DNA of 64,000 bases, from NCBI GenBank assembly GCA_038373885.1, contig JAWZYV010012390.1:1-64000 (forward strand). The letters run 5' to 3'. Numbering within the stretch: the stretch's first letter is position 1; every line of letters starts with the position of its first letter. Position numbers and translations under genes: made by a program. This document shows, piece after piece, positions 19,628-31,150 of the stretch. This DNA comes from Cheiracanthium punctorium. Lineage: Eukaryota > Arthropoda > Arachnida > Araneae > Cheiracanthiidae. The notes under the pieces are model-generated. The model saw only the letters and a program-made list of their open reading frames with translations. It was not told the DNA's origin and ran no database searches.

Positions 19628-21925
19628 TAGGGTGGAGCGAAAAATTAAATTTTGCCAAATTGTTTTTTAATAGCTATAAGAATGTGACCCAACCTTTCAA
19701 AAAGCGTATCCTAAAATATTTCTTATTTATTTTGAGTCTATCTACCCGCGCATTTGATTTGAATTTCGCAACGTTCGTCCATTGCAAATGCCCAAAAGAA
19801 AGAAGAGTTGCGAAAGAATAACAAGTTTTTCTGACGGATCAGAGGACTGACAGGAAAATGGTTATTGGTGGTATAGACGTTTCACAAACGAAAAAAATAG
19901 AAAAGCGAAATGATAGAAATCAAAAACTAGAACAATATTACGCTTCTGTGACATATGAGGTTAAACAGGAGAATAGAGTTGAAATTTCCCCGCGAGCTCC
20001 TCTTATATTGGATGAGTCAGAAGATACTGAAGAAATAGACGATTGCTTAGAACTGTGTTCTTCAAAGCACCAAGGGTCCAAGAAAAAGCCAAAACTCAGC
20101 TTGCCATCTTTGTCAAAATATGTGACCGATATGGCGTATCTGATAGAGCTGCTGCAGAAATCGCATCAGCAGGTCTTCATGACATTAAGAGAGATGTCGA
20201 AGTAATAGGTAGATCAAAATTGCGCCGTGAAAGATCAAAAGCACGCAAATAAATATTAGCTAAAAATAGAGTTGTCAGTATTACAGCTATATACTTTGAT
20301 GGCAGAAAAGATAAAGTTTTAAATGTAGAAAAAAAAGGGAGTCAAAAAATACCGCCAAGTTATTGTAGAAGAACACATTTCTGTTATCAAGGAACCTGAC
20401 TCTGTTCATATCGGCTACGCTGTCCCAAGTACTAGGACGGCCAAGAGCATAGAACGTGCTATTTATGACTTGTTCTCTTCTGAAAACGTTTCATTGAGAG
20501 AAACTGTAGCTGTTGGTTGTGATGGAACAGCAACAAACAGAGGGAAAAATGGTGGTGTAATACGGTTGTTAGAAAAACGTTTGAATCAACCTTTACGATG
20601 GATCATATGCCTTTTACACACGAATGAATTGCCTTTAAAACGCCTTTTTTCATTCTTAGATGGGGCAACTTCTGGACCAAGTTCCTATTCTGGTACTATT
20701 GGAAGATTGCTAGAAAAATGCGAAGAAAATCCTATTGTGCGGTATGAAAAGATAGAAAGCGTTTTGCCGGATATTTTGGCCGATATCATCAAAAGTTCTG
20801 ACCAACGTTACTTACCTTAACTTGTACGACATTACATCAGCTGTAATTAGTGGCGATTATCCTCCCGATCTAGCACACAGAGATCCAGGGAAAATGTCAC
20901 ATGCTCGATGGTTAACAAAAGCCAACAGGATATTAAAGCTATATATTTCCACAAGTAAACCATCTGACAACCTTAATCATCTTGCCACATTTATTGTTAG
21001 AGTTTACGCTACTGTTTGGTTCCAAATTAAAACTCGTCCGTCATGCAAAGATGGATCTTAAAATTTTTGGAAATTGGTTTCGAATTCTCAATACCTTCCA
21101 ATTAAACTAAAAAAAGTAGTCGACCCTGTCATTGAGTGGAGCAGTTTCTTTGCGCATCCTGAGAATCTTCTGTTGTCGATGCTCTCAGATCCTGAGAAAC
21201 AAATTCGTGAACTTGCTGCTAGAAGGATTATAAAAGCAAAAGAAGCGACTATATCTCAAAAGGCCCCTCGTATTTTTGAGATCCCTAAAATTAAGCTTAA
21301 TGCCAAATCATACACAGACCTTATAGATTGGCAGCAAAAAAATTTTCAACCTCCCATCCTCATAGACGTCAAGAATGAAGATTTGCTTTCGATGGTGGAA
21401 ACAAAAGGAAGTACAAAAATACCTTTTCTAAGACTGTCATGCCATACCCAGGCTGTAGAACGTTCAGTCAAGATAATAACAGAGGTTTCTATGCAGGTAT
21501 GTAATAAGAAGGCCAGAGAAGGTCGCATAAAATCAAAAATTGAGTCAAGAAAACTCATGCCCAAATTCGACACCAAACGTGATTTTTAAGGTCTTTTTTG
21601 ACTATTTTTATGTATGCTTATGTATATTTTATATTTTAAGTGGCTCACATTTTTAGTAAATTAGCATTAATTTGTTCTATATGACTTGTTTTTTTCATAA
21701 TAATAAATAGTATAATAGAATTTATAAGCAATATGCTCCTTCAAGTTTTATCAGTATGGTAGCACAAATGTAAATTTTCAAAATGAATGCGCGGGTAGAA
21801 GGAAAATACTAATTTTAAAAAAGTAATGCTTTTTAAAATCCTCTAATCTTGGGTCACACTTTGATCACTATTATAAATGAAAATTTAACAAAAATATTTT
21901 TCCCATATAAGAGTGCTCCACCCTA
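19628..21925 (+). mobile_element. hAT-like DNA transposon with 8-bp TSD
   Basis: Ends TAGGGTGGAGC and GCTCCACCCTA are exact inverted repeats, flanked by the identical 8-mer ACGTGTAC (19620-19627 and 21926-21933). Subterminal 'tctacccgcgcatt' occurs inverted near both ends (19738; 21786), as does 'gtgacccaa'. It contains a degraded transposase gene. The TAGGGTG end and 8-bp duplication match those of the MITE at 52351-53288. Superfamily call hAT rests on duplication length and end type. Confidence 0.85.
19810..21589 (+). pseudogene. hAT-like transposase gene, several frameshifts
   Basis: Successive protein-like blocks lie in different frames: a Lys/Glu-rich N-terminus (from 19858), 'KICDRYGVSDRAAAEIAS' (20110-20165, shifted frame), 'VGCDGTATNRGKNGGVIRLL' with 'WIICLLHTNELPL' (20470-20818), 'GKMSHARWLTKANRILKLYI' (20822-21058) and 'HPENLLLSMLSDPEKQIREL' (21074-21589). 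Order and spacing are those of one transposase of roughly 550-600 residues; at least four frameshifts or stops break it. CDGT and the H-containing 'CLLH' block may correspond to catalytic regions. I know the family only as an arthropod/cnidarian repeat protein, so the exact clade is uncertain. Confidence 0.7.
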
Positions 21926-21979
21926 ACGTGTACTTGTGCGTTCAAATATTTGATTAATGACTGAGCACCCGGTATGTAT

Positions 21980-23325
21980 ATAAGTCGCTGAATTTGTTTC
22001 TGATTAAAAGCAATACCACAGTTTTAATTTTTTTTCAAAAAGACTGAAATGTTTAACTGTATATATAGAGAGACATTTGTTGTGAAAATTTTCGGAAAAC
22101 ATACAATTGTTACAAAAACGGCATTTGCTTTTACAATTCGTCTGTCATGACTCGTCAGTCATGAATTATATTCAACATAATGTTGTGAATACAGAAGAAA
22201 TTATAATATTTCTTCATTGTCTTACCTAATGTTCTATGTGATAGAGCGAATGTGCTTATATACTCTATAGAAAATTTATTTTGTCAAGAAATGGAGAACA
22301 TTATTCTTCCAGATAGGAAACCATTTATTCTATTACAAGCTAGGAATTCGATTATTACTATAAGAAATGATTTAGACAATACTATTCAATTAAAGTGATT
22401 GATTCGAAAAAGCGGTTTTTTTGTCAGTCACGTCTTTCATGATCTTTTCCGATATCTCAAAACATCCTGTTTCATTTGCGGAAAAGTAAACTTGGAAATC
22501 ATGGTCGATTTTTTTTCTCTTCTAAAAATTTAAGACCTTTTTTGGGAAAACGTATGTCGAAATATGTGAAGAAAAATATTATATGTACATATATTCATGT
22601 ACGCACAGAGAGAGAAACAGAAATAAAATTCAACTAAAATAATAATACAGTCATGTATGATGAAAAACATCGTTACTTTTGAAGAAATTAAGCAAATTGA
22701 AAGTGTCGAATAATGCTTGGATGATTTGATAACAGATAATCATTATGTAGTAACAATTAAAACAATGTTTAATATGAAGTAAATAATTATGTGTAGATGT
22801 CAATTGATTTTATAAGTTAATTTCTAAAATCCTTACAATTCTTTTAATGATTGAAATTTTACGAAAAAATTTGACTGGGTTCTGAAGACTGGGTTCTGGA
22901 TTTGACTGGGTTCTGGGTTCTTTTCATCATGCATGACTGTATTATTATTTTAAGTTTGTGCATTTTAGTCACTGTGGACGTCCGAAAAATATCACTTGGA
23001 GAAACGCGAACGGTGTTAAAAAGTGCACATCGTACTACAGAGTTCTGATTTCATTTAGATGTTGATGAGGTGTTCAAAGAAATAGTGAGCCCTCTAAAAC
23101 GGAAAATATTTAACTCATTAAGCTACAAATTCATTACAATACACCTGTTTGTCGATTACTGAGCAGAACGAAGTGTATTGTAATTTTATTACAATACACT
23201 TCTTTGGGCACTCCCTTAGGCAGATAGCCTTCGTGCAGTTTTTTGTCTTAACACAACAGCAACAATAACTACTAGAAAGATACGCTTATATTTTATGATA
23301 ACTAAAATACTCATATACGGTGAGT
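21980..23325. other. AT-rich, no gene seen
   Basis: A small direct repeat (gactgggttctg, three times, 22874-22920) and a cluster of ATTACAATACAC / GTGTATTGTAAT inverted words (23133-23205) are the only structure I noticed. Confidence 0.5.
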
Positions 23326-23330
23326 GCACC

Positions 23331-24297
23331 AGTAACTGACACTTTATGAGCAATATACAAATTAACTAATAATTGTTAATTACTAAAAAGAAAACTTTGG
23401 CTCAAACATTAACTGTGACTGGAACATTATGCTCCAGAAATTGACACCTAGGAAAGGAGTAGAAAAACATGTTCATTTATTCAATAATGAAAACCTTTAA
23501 GAGGAAGAGTAAACCTTTTATTACAAGATGATATTTTACTCATATTACATTACTTTCCAAACCAAAGAAAAATACTAGACAAAATTACAAATTAATAATA
23601 TTAATAATGTCATAGGTGTCTCAGTAATTGGCACTTTGCCAGATAATTTTTTATAATGAGCTGTTATTTCAAACTTGTTATCAAATGATGCAGTGCAGTA
23701 CCGATTTGGGGATTGTCTTTATTTTTCTGCAATTTTATTTTTCTCTACGGGCTCTAGGTATCAATATTTGAAATTTTAAACTTAGTGCTAAGAAAATTCT
23801 GATTTTCATAAACTGCTTTAATGCTGAAATCAAGATAAGTTCATTTTCAACATCTTTCTATTTGAAGCATATTTCGTTTGAGAAATCAATTTAAACTGGA
23901 TTTTATCAAATAACAGCACACAAAATAAATCTCCAGGGGCTATAGGTGTGAAAAATTGATATTTTAAACTCATTGCAAAAAATATTCTGATTCTCAGTTG
24001 CTCGCTTAATACTGAAATTAATATAAACTCATTTTCAACCTGTTTCTATTTAAAGTAAATTTATTTTCAGAAATTAATTTAAATTGAATTGTATGACATA
24101 ATAGTATATACACTGTTTCTATACATAAAATGTTCCTATTCAGTGAACTTTTAAATAAATTATTTTTTTTCTGATAGTAGTTCTCATAAAATTAAAAAAA
24201 AACTGTATTTGCACAATATTGAATAAAATTCAGTTTAAACAAATTTCTAAAAAGGAATATGCTTCAAATAGAAACATGTTGAACATTAACTTATAGT
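23331..24297 (+). repeat. Left part of an inverted-repeat family (AGTAACTGACACTTT ends)
   Basis: Two end-like sequences, AGTAACTGACACTTTATGAG (23333) and AGTAATTGGCACTTTGCCAG (23622), face right. Their complements end the blocks at 27778 and 29262. Within it, 23750-23935 and 23937-24112 are a ~185-bp direct duplication ('tgatattttaaac', 'ttctgattctca', 'ctcattttcaac', 'ttctattt'). The block is cut at 24297 by the Penelope-like element and resumes at 27537. Confidence 0.7.
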
Positions 24298-24944
24298 TGA
24301 AAAAACACTCAAAATACTGGTGTTAAACGATAAAGTAATTAAAAAACTTTGTAAAAAACACACATAAGAAGTAAAAGGAAAGAGGATACGCGTTTCGTTC
24401 AAAAATTGTTTTGAACTTCTTCAGTCCAAGCCCTTCGACGTAAAGAACACAGGGAACTGAAAAGAGAAAAACAAGCAAGATGTTGCCACAAGGGGCAAAG
24501 AAAAGTCGAACAAAACCACGGAGAGGGGAGAAAAAAAAAATTAAAAAAGGGGGATAAAAAGGAAAGGAAAGAAGCACAAAAAATACAGAAATAAAAAAGG
24601 AATAAAGAAAAATAATAAAAAAGGGAACACACAAGTACAAACACACACAAAAAAAGAGAAAACACAACAAACAAACAAAAAACAAATAGCACACTTTTTT
24701 TTTTTTTTTTTTTTACCACGAACAGGACAGCACAATAAATATATATATAAATAATTTTTTTTTTAATAAAAACGAAAAAGAAAGACAGTAACACACGTAC
24801 AAACACATTAAAGAAACAGGGGGAAAAAAGGGGGGGGTAGACGAAGAAAGTGAAAAGAACCTTACAACAGCAACTTCCAAGCAGAATGAACGAAAGGAAC
24901 GGAAGAACCATCGTTCACAAGACGATCTAAGTGCTGGGTAATGG

Positions 24945-25572
24945 AAAAACCTTACAAAAAATCCAGATGGGACAAAGACTGAGGAGTGCACAAAATCTTA
25001 GCCTTAGAAAACTGAAATCGATGATTGGAATTCCAACAATGTGAGGCAATAGAAGATTTGGAAAGTTCGTGCTTAGAGACATATCTCTCAGGCTCTTTGA
25101 GCCTAAATTTGAGAGCTCTTCTGGTCTGACCAATATAGCCCAAATCACAAGATTCACAAGGAATATAATAAACACCCCAACGGTTCTCAGTAGGAATAGG
25201 ATCTTTAAGGGAAGAAAATTTAAGTTTATTAACAGGTTTAAAAATGACTTTGAAACCGAAATTTTTGAGAAGTTTAGAAATTTTGTAGCATAAAGGTGAA
25301 AAGAAAGGTAGTACAATTAATTCGTTGTGAAAATTAATAGTATTAGTAGAAGTATTAGGCTTATTAAATTTAGAAACAGCTTTATCAATAATAGAGGGGC
25401 TAAAACCACGAGAAACAGCTAAGGATTTTAAGTAACTAATTTCATTATTAAGAGAAGAAGAATCAGAGCAAATTTTGATAGCACGAAACACATAAGTGTA
25501 AAAAGCAGAAAGTTTTTGCTGGTAAGGATGATTAGATAGGGCATGAGGAGGTAAAGATATAGAAAAGGGCTT
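24945..25572 (-). pseudogene. Penelope-like C-terminal fragment with GIY-YIG domain
   Basis: Minus-strand copy of the C-terminal half of the Penelope-like protein, beginning at the palindrome centre (KPFSISLPPHALS) and running through the linker to the GIY-YIG endonuclease (GVYYIPCESC, GYIGQTRRAL, FRLKE). It differs from the plus copy by only a few changes, one of which alters the E-H-E stretch after FRLKE (EPE in place of EHE), and its last residues differ because a frameshift or stop ends it near 24952. There is no reverse transcriptase in this copy, so it is a duplicated end, not a gene. Confidence 0.9.
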
Positions 25573-26987
25573 GTTATTCCTTCTATTGCTAACTGTGCTC
25601 GTTTCTATGCCTTTCCTAAAATTCATAAACCTTCTCTTGCCTTTCGCCCCATTGTTTCTAACATTGGTACTTCTTCTTATAACCTTGCACGTTTCCTCTC
25701 GCATACTCTTTCACCTTTGACTGCTAGTAATACCCACACTGTTAAAAACTCTTATGATTTCGTTAACAAAGTTAAACTTCTTTCTCCTACTAATTGTAAA
25801 ATGCTTTCTCTTGATGTTAAATCTTTATTCACTAATGTTCCTATCCAAGGTGCGATTGACTGTTTGGAAAAGCGTTTACGCGAGTTTCATTATTCTTCTA
25901 TTGAGATTAAAGAGTTTATAGCTTTAGTAAGCGTTTGTATTAAACAAACTGCTTTCATTTTTAATGGCTCTTTCTATAAACAAACCGAGGGTCTTGCTAT
26001 GGGTAATTCTCTCTCACCTCTCTTATGTGATATTTATATGCATTATTTTGAAGAGAAGCTCTTCAAGGTCTTTAATTTTCCGTGCTGGGTCAGATATGTT
26101 GACGATACTTTCGTTCTAGTGGATTCCAATTGTGATATTTCTAATTTACTTTTGATCGTTAATTCTGTTGATCCGTGTATCCAATTTACTCTAGAAGAGG
26201 AGTGCAACAATTCTTTACCTTTTTGGATGTTCTTGTTTCTAGGAATCCTGACGGTTTCTCTACTTCTGTTTTCCGCAAGCCCTTTTCTATATCTTTACCT
26301 CCTCATGCCCTATCTAATCATCCTTACCAGCAAAAACTTTCTGCTTTTTACACTTATGTGTTTCGTGCTATCAAAATTTGCTCTGATTCTTCTTCTCTTA
26401 ATAATGAAATTAGTTACTTAAAATCCTTAGCTGTTTCTCGTGGTTTTAGCCCCTCTATTATTGATAAAGCTGTTTCTAAATTTAATAAGCCTAATACTTC
26501 TACTAATACTATTAATTTTCACAACGAATTAATTGTACTACCTTTCTTTTCACCTTTATGCTACAAAATTTCTAAACTTCTCAAAAATTTCGGTTTCAAA
26601 GTCATTTTTAAACCTGTTAATAAACTTAAATTTTCTTCACTTAAAGATCCTATTCCTACTGAGAACCGTTGGGGTGTTTATTATATTCCTTGTGAATCTT
26701 GTGATTTGGGCTATATTGGTCAGACCAGAAGAGCTCTCAAATTTAGGCTCAAAGAGCATGAGAGATATGTCTCTAAGCACGAACTTTCCAAATCTTCTAT
26801 TGCCTCACATTGTTGGAATTCCAATCATCGATTTCAGTTTTCTAAGGCTAAGATTTTGTGCACTCCTCAGTCTTTGTCCCATCTGGATTTTTTGGAAGGT
26901 TTTTCCATTACCCAGCACTTAGATCGTCTTGTGAACGATGGTTCTTCCGTTCCTTTCGTTCATTCTGCTTGGAAGTTGCTGTTGTAA
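25573..26987 (+). pseudogene. Penelope-like reverse transcriptase plus GIY-YIG endonuclease
   Basis: Coding begins abruptly at the inversion point, in the RT fingers (FYAFPKIHKP, RPIVSN). It continues with LSLDVKSLFTNVPI, GLAMGNSLSPLLCDIYM and the catalytic WVRYVDDTF (all three RT acidic residues present), then a linker and a C-terminal GIY-YIG endonuclease (GVYYIPCESC..GYIGQTRR..FRLKEHER) that nicks the target DNA. The N-terminal third of the protein is missing. A one-base loss near 26220 shifts the frame between LPF and LDVL, so RT and endonuclease are no longer fused. Otherwise sequence is well preserved, suggesting a recent insertion. Known Penelope-like proteins have this RT to GIY-YIG order. 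Confidence 0.93.
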
Positions 26988-27132
26988 GGTTATTTTCACT
27001 TTCTTCGTCTACCCCCCCTTTTTTCCCTCTGTTTCTTTAATGTGTTTGTACGTGTGTTACTGTCTTTCTTTTTCGTTTTTATTTAAAAAAAAAATTATTT
27101 ATATATATATTTATTGTGCTGTCCTGTTCGTG

Positions 27133-27163
<31 letters not shown>

Positions 27164-27536
27164 CGTGTGCTATTTGTTTTTTGTTTGTTTGTTGTGTTTT
27201 CTCTTTTTTTGTGTGTGTTTGTACTTGTGTGTTCCCTTTTTTATTATTTTTCTTTATTCCTTTTTTATTTCTGTATTTTTTGTGCTTCTTTCCTTTCCTT
27301 TTTATCCCCCTTTTTTAATTTTTTTTTCTCCCCTCTCCGTGGTTTTGTTCGACTTTTCTTTGCCCCTTGTGGCAACATCTTGCTTGTTTTTCTCTTTTCA
27401 GTTCCCTGTGTTCTTTACGTCGAAGGACTTGGACTGAAGAAGTTGAAAACAATTTTTGATTGAAACGCGTATCCTCTTTCCTTTTACTTCTTATGTGTGT
27501 TTTTTACAAAGTTTTTTAATTACATTAACTTATAGT

Positions 27537-27778
27537 ATTTTTAGCATTAGCTGATCATTTTAAAGCAGCTACTGGGAGACAGAATTTTTCTGAGTTTATA
27601 ATATTCAATATTGATACCTAGAGCACATGGAGATAGAATAAATGTTGCATAGAACTGAAGATAAATATCTAAATTGGCACTAAATAGCACCATTACAAAC
27701 AAAAAAAAAACAAACAAAGAAGTTCTGAAATAAAAGCTTATTATAATAAATTATCTCGTAAAGTGTCAGTTACTTTAT
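27537..27778 (-). repeat. Right part of the AGTAACTGACACTTT inverted-repeat family
   Basis: Continues the repeat interrupted at 24297: the minus strand reads AGTAACTGACACTTTACGAG then 'ataatttattataataagc' and later 'tctaggtatcaatattga', matching 23622-24280 in order. Together with 23331-24297 it makes an inverted-repeat unit of about 1.2 kb into which the Penelope-like element jumped. Confidence 0.7.
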
Positions 27779-27779
27779 T

Positions 27780-27893
27780 ACTACCCTGTTTTTTCTCCCT
27801 ACGTCATTTTGATCATTTTTCAATTTACATTACCCTCCTAACTCTAACAGCTAAAGAACTAAAGCGAGTTATCCACTTTTTGTGACACCTTGT
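27780..27893 (-). repeat. End of a TIR element (CAAGGTGTCACAAAAAGTGG)
   Basis: On the minus strand this starts with TACAAGGTGTCACAAAAAGT and continues 'cgctttagttctttagctgt', matching the two ends at 47557 and 59445 of the fold-back that hosts the Gypsy element. Only one end is present here. Confidence 0.7.
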
Positions 27894-28140
27894 ATATTCA
27901 AAAATTGTCTATAGGCATCTTTCTGAATAGCTACTTATTTCATTTGTATAGAAATTGTATGCAATTATCAAGAACTTGACTCAAACACCGATTAACATGA
28001 GTGCAAATTATTGGTGAAATCCATTTTTCTAACCCAGTAATTGACATCCGAACATTTTCTTTTATTTCCAATGTAGAAGGCCCAAAAGACATTATCCTTG
28101 GCCAACAAAAAACACAAAAAGGTACATAAACAAGAACAGA

Positions 28141-28905
28141 GTATTAAATCGCAGCTAAAAGGTTTCTAGCTTCCCAATAACGAGAGGTAATAGAGGAGGC
28201 CTGAAGCGCAAGGCACTCCAGAAGGTGTTCAGCCACCATCAGCTCGGCGTCGTTGCAGAGAGCAAGGCACTGTAGCAAGGGGCTACTCATGACGTTGATT
28301 CGGTGAAGGTAAGCAGCGAGACAGTCATGCCCCGTCGCTAGTCTAAAAGCTGCGACCGCATGGTCTCTTGGGCGTTCAGGTAACTGGAGCATGGAGAGGT
28401 GCCAGGGTTTACCCTTGGCCAAATCTTCCATCTCAAGGCTTTGAAGATGTTTAAATTTTATATTTATAAAATGTGCAGCTGATTTGTAGTCAACTGGTCT
28501 GCACGAGGCTTGAATAACATTGGTGGCTTTTTTTACTAGTTCATCTGCCACCTCATTACCATATAGTTCGCAATGGGAATGGAATCTACTAGAACAGATA
28601 TTTTCTCAAACCTCAGCAAGTTCCACACAAGGAGTTGACAGTCCTTAACGGCTTTCGAAGTAGGTGTTTGGTTGAAGTTAACATTGGCCAAAATGGTGGC
28701 TTTGGAGTCCGATAGGATTACTGCCTGGGAGAAATCAGAGAGGCGCATTTTTAGAAGCTTAAGCGAATCATGGATTGACCTTACCTCTCCGTTAAATGCA
28801 AAATCAAACGTTCCCAGAGGTATGTGGTGGGGGAAAAGTTCGCTGTAAATGCTTGCTCCAACTCTTTGGTACCCTCTCGGCTCTTTGGCACCCCTCTTGA
28901 CACCC
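28141..28905 (-). pseudogene. LINE RNase H domain and ORF2 tail, broken
   Basis: The minus strand reads, from about 28880, 'GASIYSELFPHHIPLG', 'FNGEVRSIHDSLK' and AVILSDSKATILAN, the start, second acidic (E) and third acidic (D) blocks of an RNase H domain like those at the end of non-LTR retrotransposon ORF2 (Jockey/R1-type in arthropods). A frameshift near 28575 then hides the 'HSHCELYGNEVADELVKKAT' block, which is readable across the change; the tail 'RLATGHDCLAAYLHRI' and '..YWEARNLLA' to the TAA at 28141 is the usual post-RNase H region with a residual C/H-rich motif. The reverse transcriptase is missing, so this is a 5'-truncated dead copy. Confidence 0.85.
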
Positions 28906-28929
28906 CATCTTAAATAAATAAATAAATTT

Positions 28930-29262
28930 AATTAATAAAAAAACTCTACAGATTTATTTTATGCACTATTATTTGATGCAATCTACTTTAAATTGATTTC
29001 TTAAAAGAAATATGCTTCAAATAGAAACAGGCTTAAAAAGAACTTAATTTCAGCATTAAGTCAACTACTGAAAATCAGACTTTAGCACTCAGCTTAAAAT
29101 CTCAATTTCTGATACCTAGTTCCCCCTAGGGTAAAAGAAATTCCATAAAATTGGCGACAAATGTCTAAATTGGTACTAGAGAGCAACATTTGGTAACAAT
29201 TGTGAAATAAAAGCTTATTTTAATAGATTATCTGGCAAAGTGTCAATTACTGGCTCATCTAC
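28930..29262 (-). repeat. Third block of the AGTAATTGACACTTT family
   Basis: Minus strand AGTAATTGACACTTTGCCAG, 'ataatctattaaaataagc', then 'aggtatcagaaattgagatttt', 'ctgattttcagtag', 'tctatttgaagcatattt', in the same order as 23622-23890. Confidence 0.75.
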
Positions 29263-29269
29263 TGTTCTG

Positions 29270-30455
29270 TAATGAATCTTATTGTTAACTTAAAAGAATG
29301 AAAGTGATAGTTGAGTTGATTTTCTCTAATAAGAGTTGTGTTAATCAAACTTTATTATTCTTTACAATTTTTATATTATCTGAAATCACTAGTGTAGGAA
29401 TACGTTTCAAAGGGAGACAGCTGATTAACTCCCTCTGGCTTTTTTTTCCCCTTCAATTTTTAACCTTAAGGAGCTTGGGCTTCACCACTCTCTCCGTACA
29501 AAGGGATGATACATTATATGCATGCACCATGAAAAGAAATTTCGATTTGGAGCTGTACGTGTGGAAGGCAGTTGGTTAATTAAAAAACGGGCAGTTTTCT
29601 GGCAACAGCTTTATTTAAAAAGGATTAATTAGAAAAAAAAACACAATTAAAATTAACATTAATACACTCGCTATATAATAGTAATTCGCTACCCAGGCCA
29701 GGTCGGATGATCGGCGATTGCTCCGGGAGGCTCCGGAGAGGACCCCCTAAATGTGAATATGCAACTAGTTGTATTGGAGTAATATGATAATTTATTTCCC
29801 AGGAATCTCATAAGCGTTTACAACCGATTTCATGTCGCTGGCCAGACGGATGAGAGGTGCTGGCCAGACAAATGCGAGTTGCTGTCTGACTCATCGCGTT
29901 TTGCGCAGTGCTCAAAGTCTTAGATAAAGACCGCATCGTGACCAAAGCTGAAATTCAAACAAGTTTTAAATCTTTGCGGTCAAGAACTGGGAAATGGGGC
30001 TGAAGAAATCTGTAAATTTGAATGTAGAATACGAATCTAAAGAAGACGAAAATCTAAAAACCATCAATGTTGTATCATAAACCAACAGTATTTCCACGTT
30101 GAAGCAATGTTATTCTTATTTTGCTCCAAACGACGAAACCAAATTAGTTGTCTTGAACAGCTAAACCAAATCCATTCAACTCTTTCGAAATCTGTACAAC
30201 AATGAGAAACCGGAAAAATTTGTATCCTAAAAAGGGAACTTGATTCGTAATTCATCAATTATAAATCTCTCGTTGCTCAACGTATGCAAGATATGCGACT
30301 GAAATTAAAGACAAAAAAAAGAAAGAATGGTTGCTAACTTAATGCATTCAAAAATGCGCCAACTTCCGTTTCAATGAAACTCGCCAATTTTCAAACCATC
30401 TAACTGGAGCGGTCCTCCCACCCCACGCACCATATTAACTTCGTGTTTCATATTT
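29270..30455. other. No gene recognised
   Basis: 29835-29895 has a small direct repeat 'gctggccagac'. 30340-30420 is less AT-rich ('gcgccaacttccgtttcaatg'), without coding signal. Open frames on both strands show no known domain. Confidence 0.45.
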
Positions 30456-30461
30456 TATGTG

Positions 30462-30462
30462 C

Positions 30463-30526
<64 letters not shown>
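30462..30526. repeat. (AT)n microsatellite
   Basis: About 65 bp of uninterrupted TA dinucleotides. Confidence 0.97.
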
Positions 30527-30529
<3 letters not shown>

Positions 30530-30775
30530 ATTATTCAGCTTAAAATTTGCCGTAATAGCTGTTATATTAAATTTTATTATATTAAAATAGTTTTCCTTTT
30601 GGTGTGAAGCTGTGATCTTTATTTTTCTCATTTGTTCTGGAAAATGAAGTGCTTCTTATTTTATGTTTGTAAGGAAGTTGAATATAATTACACACTGTTC
30701 ATTTAGCCCTAACGTAGCTTATAAAAATTTATCCAATATACGTAAACAAAAGAGTCTGAATATTGGATAATGAAT

Positions 30776-30960
30776 ACTGAATTGTGAAGGTCCCGGGTTC
30801 GGGTCAATTCGAGGAGCTGTCGATCTAGTTGTCTGGAGTTTTGGCCGGTTTTCTCCAGATGTAACGTGAATATGCATTAGAACCCCTTAAAAACTCGCCC
30901 CGACTAAGGCACCCCCCCATCCTGGGCACATCGTCTACGTGTAGCATTACCTTACTCAAA
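30776..30960 (+). mobile_element. tRNA-related SINE
   Basis: Contains 'tgtgaaggtcccgggttcgg' (B-box region), 'gctgtcgatctagttgtctgg', 'ttttctccagatgtaacgtg', 'agaaccccttaaaaactcg' and 'actaaggcaccc'. The same order on the minus strand occurs at 33613-33775. The A box is eroded. Confidence 0.8.
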
Positions 30961-31150
30961 TAAACAAGCTAGAGAAGGGCAAAGGGTTTATATCATGCCA
31001 CAGGCCACAGTTATATATGCTTACTCCGTCACTGGCTGGGGGGGGGGCAGTAAGCATGACAAAACATTTAATATAAATGGGTTATGCCTCACCTCCACCT
31101 CTCATTTTTAACGATAAACCCATGTTTAACCGATGTGCGCTCATCATTGG

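Larger units (their letters stand above)
18903..21972 (+). mobile_element. Internally deleted Tc1/mariner-type element interrupted by hAT
   Basis: Ends CAGGGTGCCCAATAACCG and, on the minus strand, CCGGGTGCTCAGTCATTAA form terminal inverted repeats flanked by TA (18901-18902, 21973-21974). Its own sequence totals about 0.76 kb once the hAT-like insertion at 19628-21925 is discounted. It carries the fused transposase remnant at 19138-19580. The stops and the internal deletion make it non-autonomous. Confidence 0.8.
24298..27521 (+). mobile_element. Penelope-like element, palindromic copy with 15-bp TSD
   Basis: The 3' part of the element is present twice in opposite orientation: about 24336-25572 (minus) and 26276-27521 (plus), nearly identical over 1.24 kb, with the reverse-transcriptase part (25573-26275) between them. 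The whole is flanked by one identical 15-mer ACATTAACTTATAGT (24283-24297 and 27522-27536), so it behaves as a single insertion. About 38 bp of extra sequence sits between the left duplication and the left arm. Poly-T (24692-24714) and poly-A (27137-27163) tracts lie at matching places in the arms, in the 3' untranslated part. Confidence 0.9.

Noticed and set aside
24323..24911. Long Phe/Leu/Cys-rich frames on the minus strand (and their mirror at 26858-27463)
   Set aside because: They lie in the T-rich 3' untranslated part of the Penelope-like element and reflect base composition, not membrane proteins.
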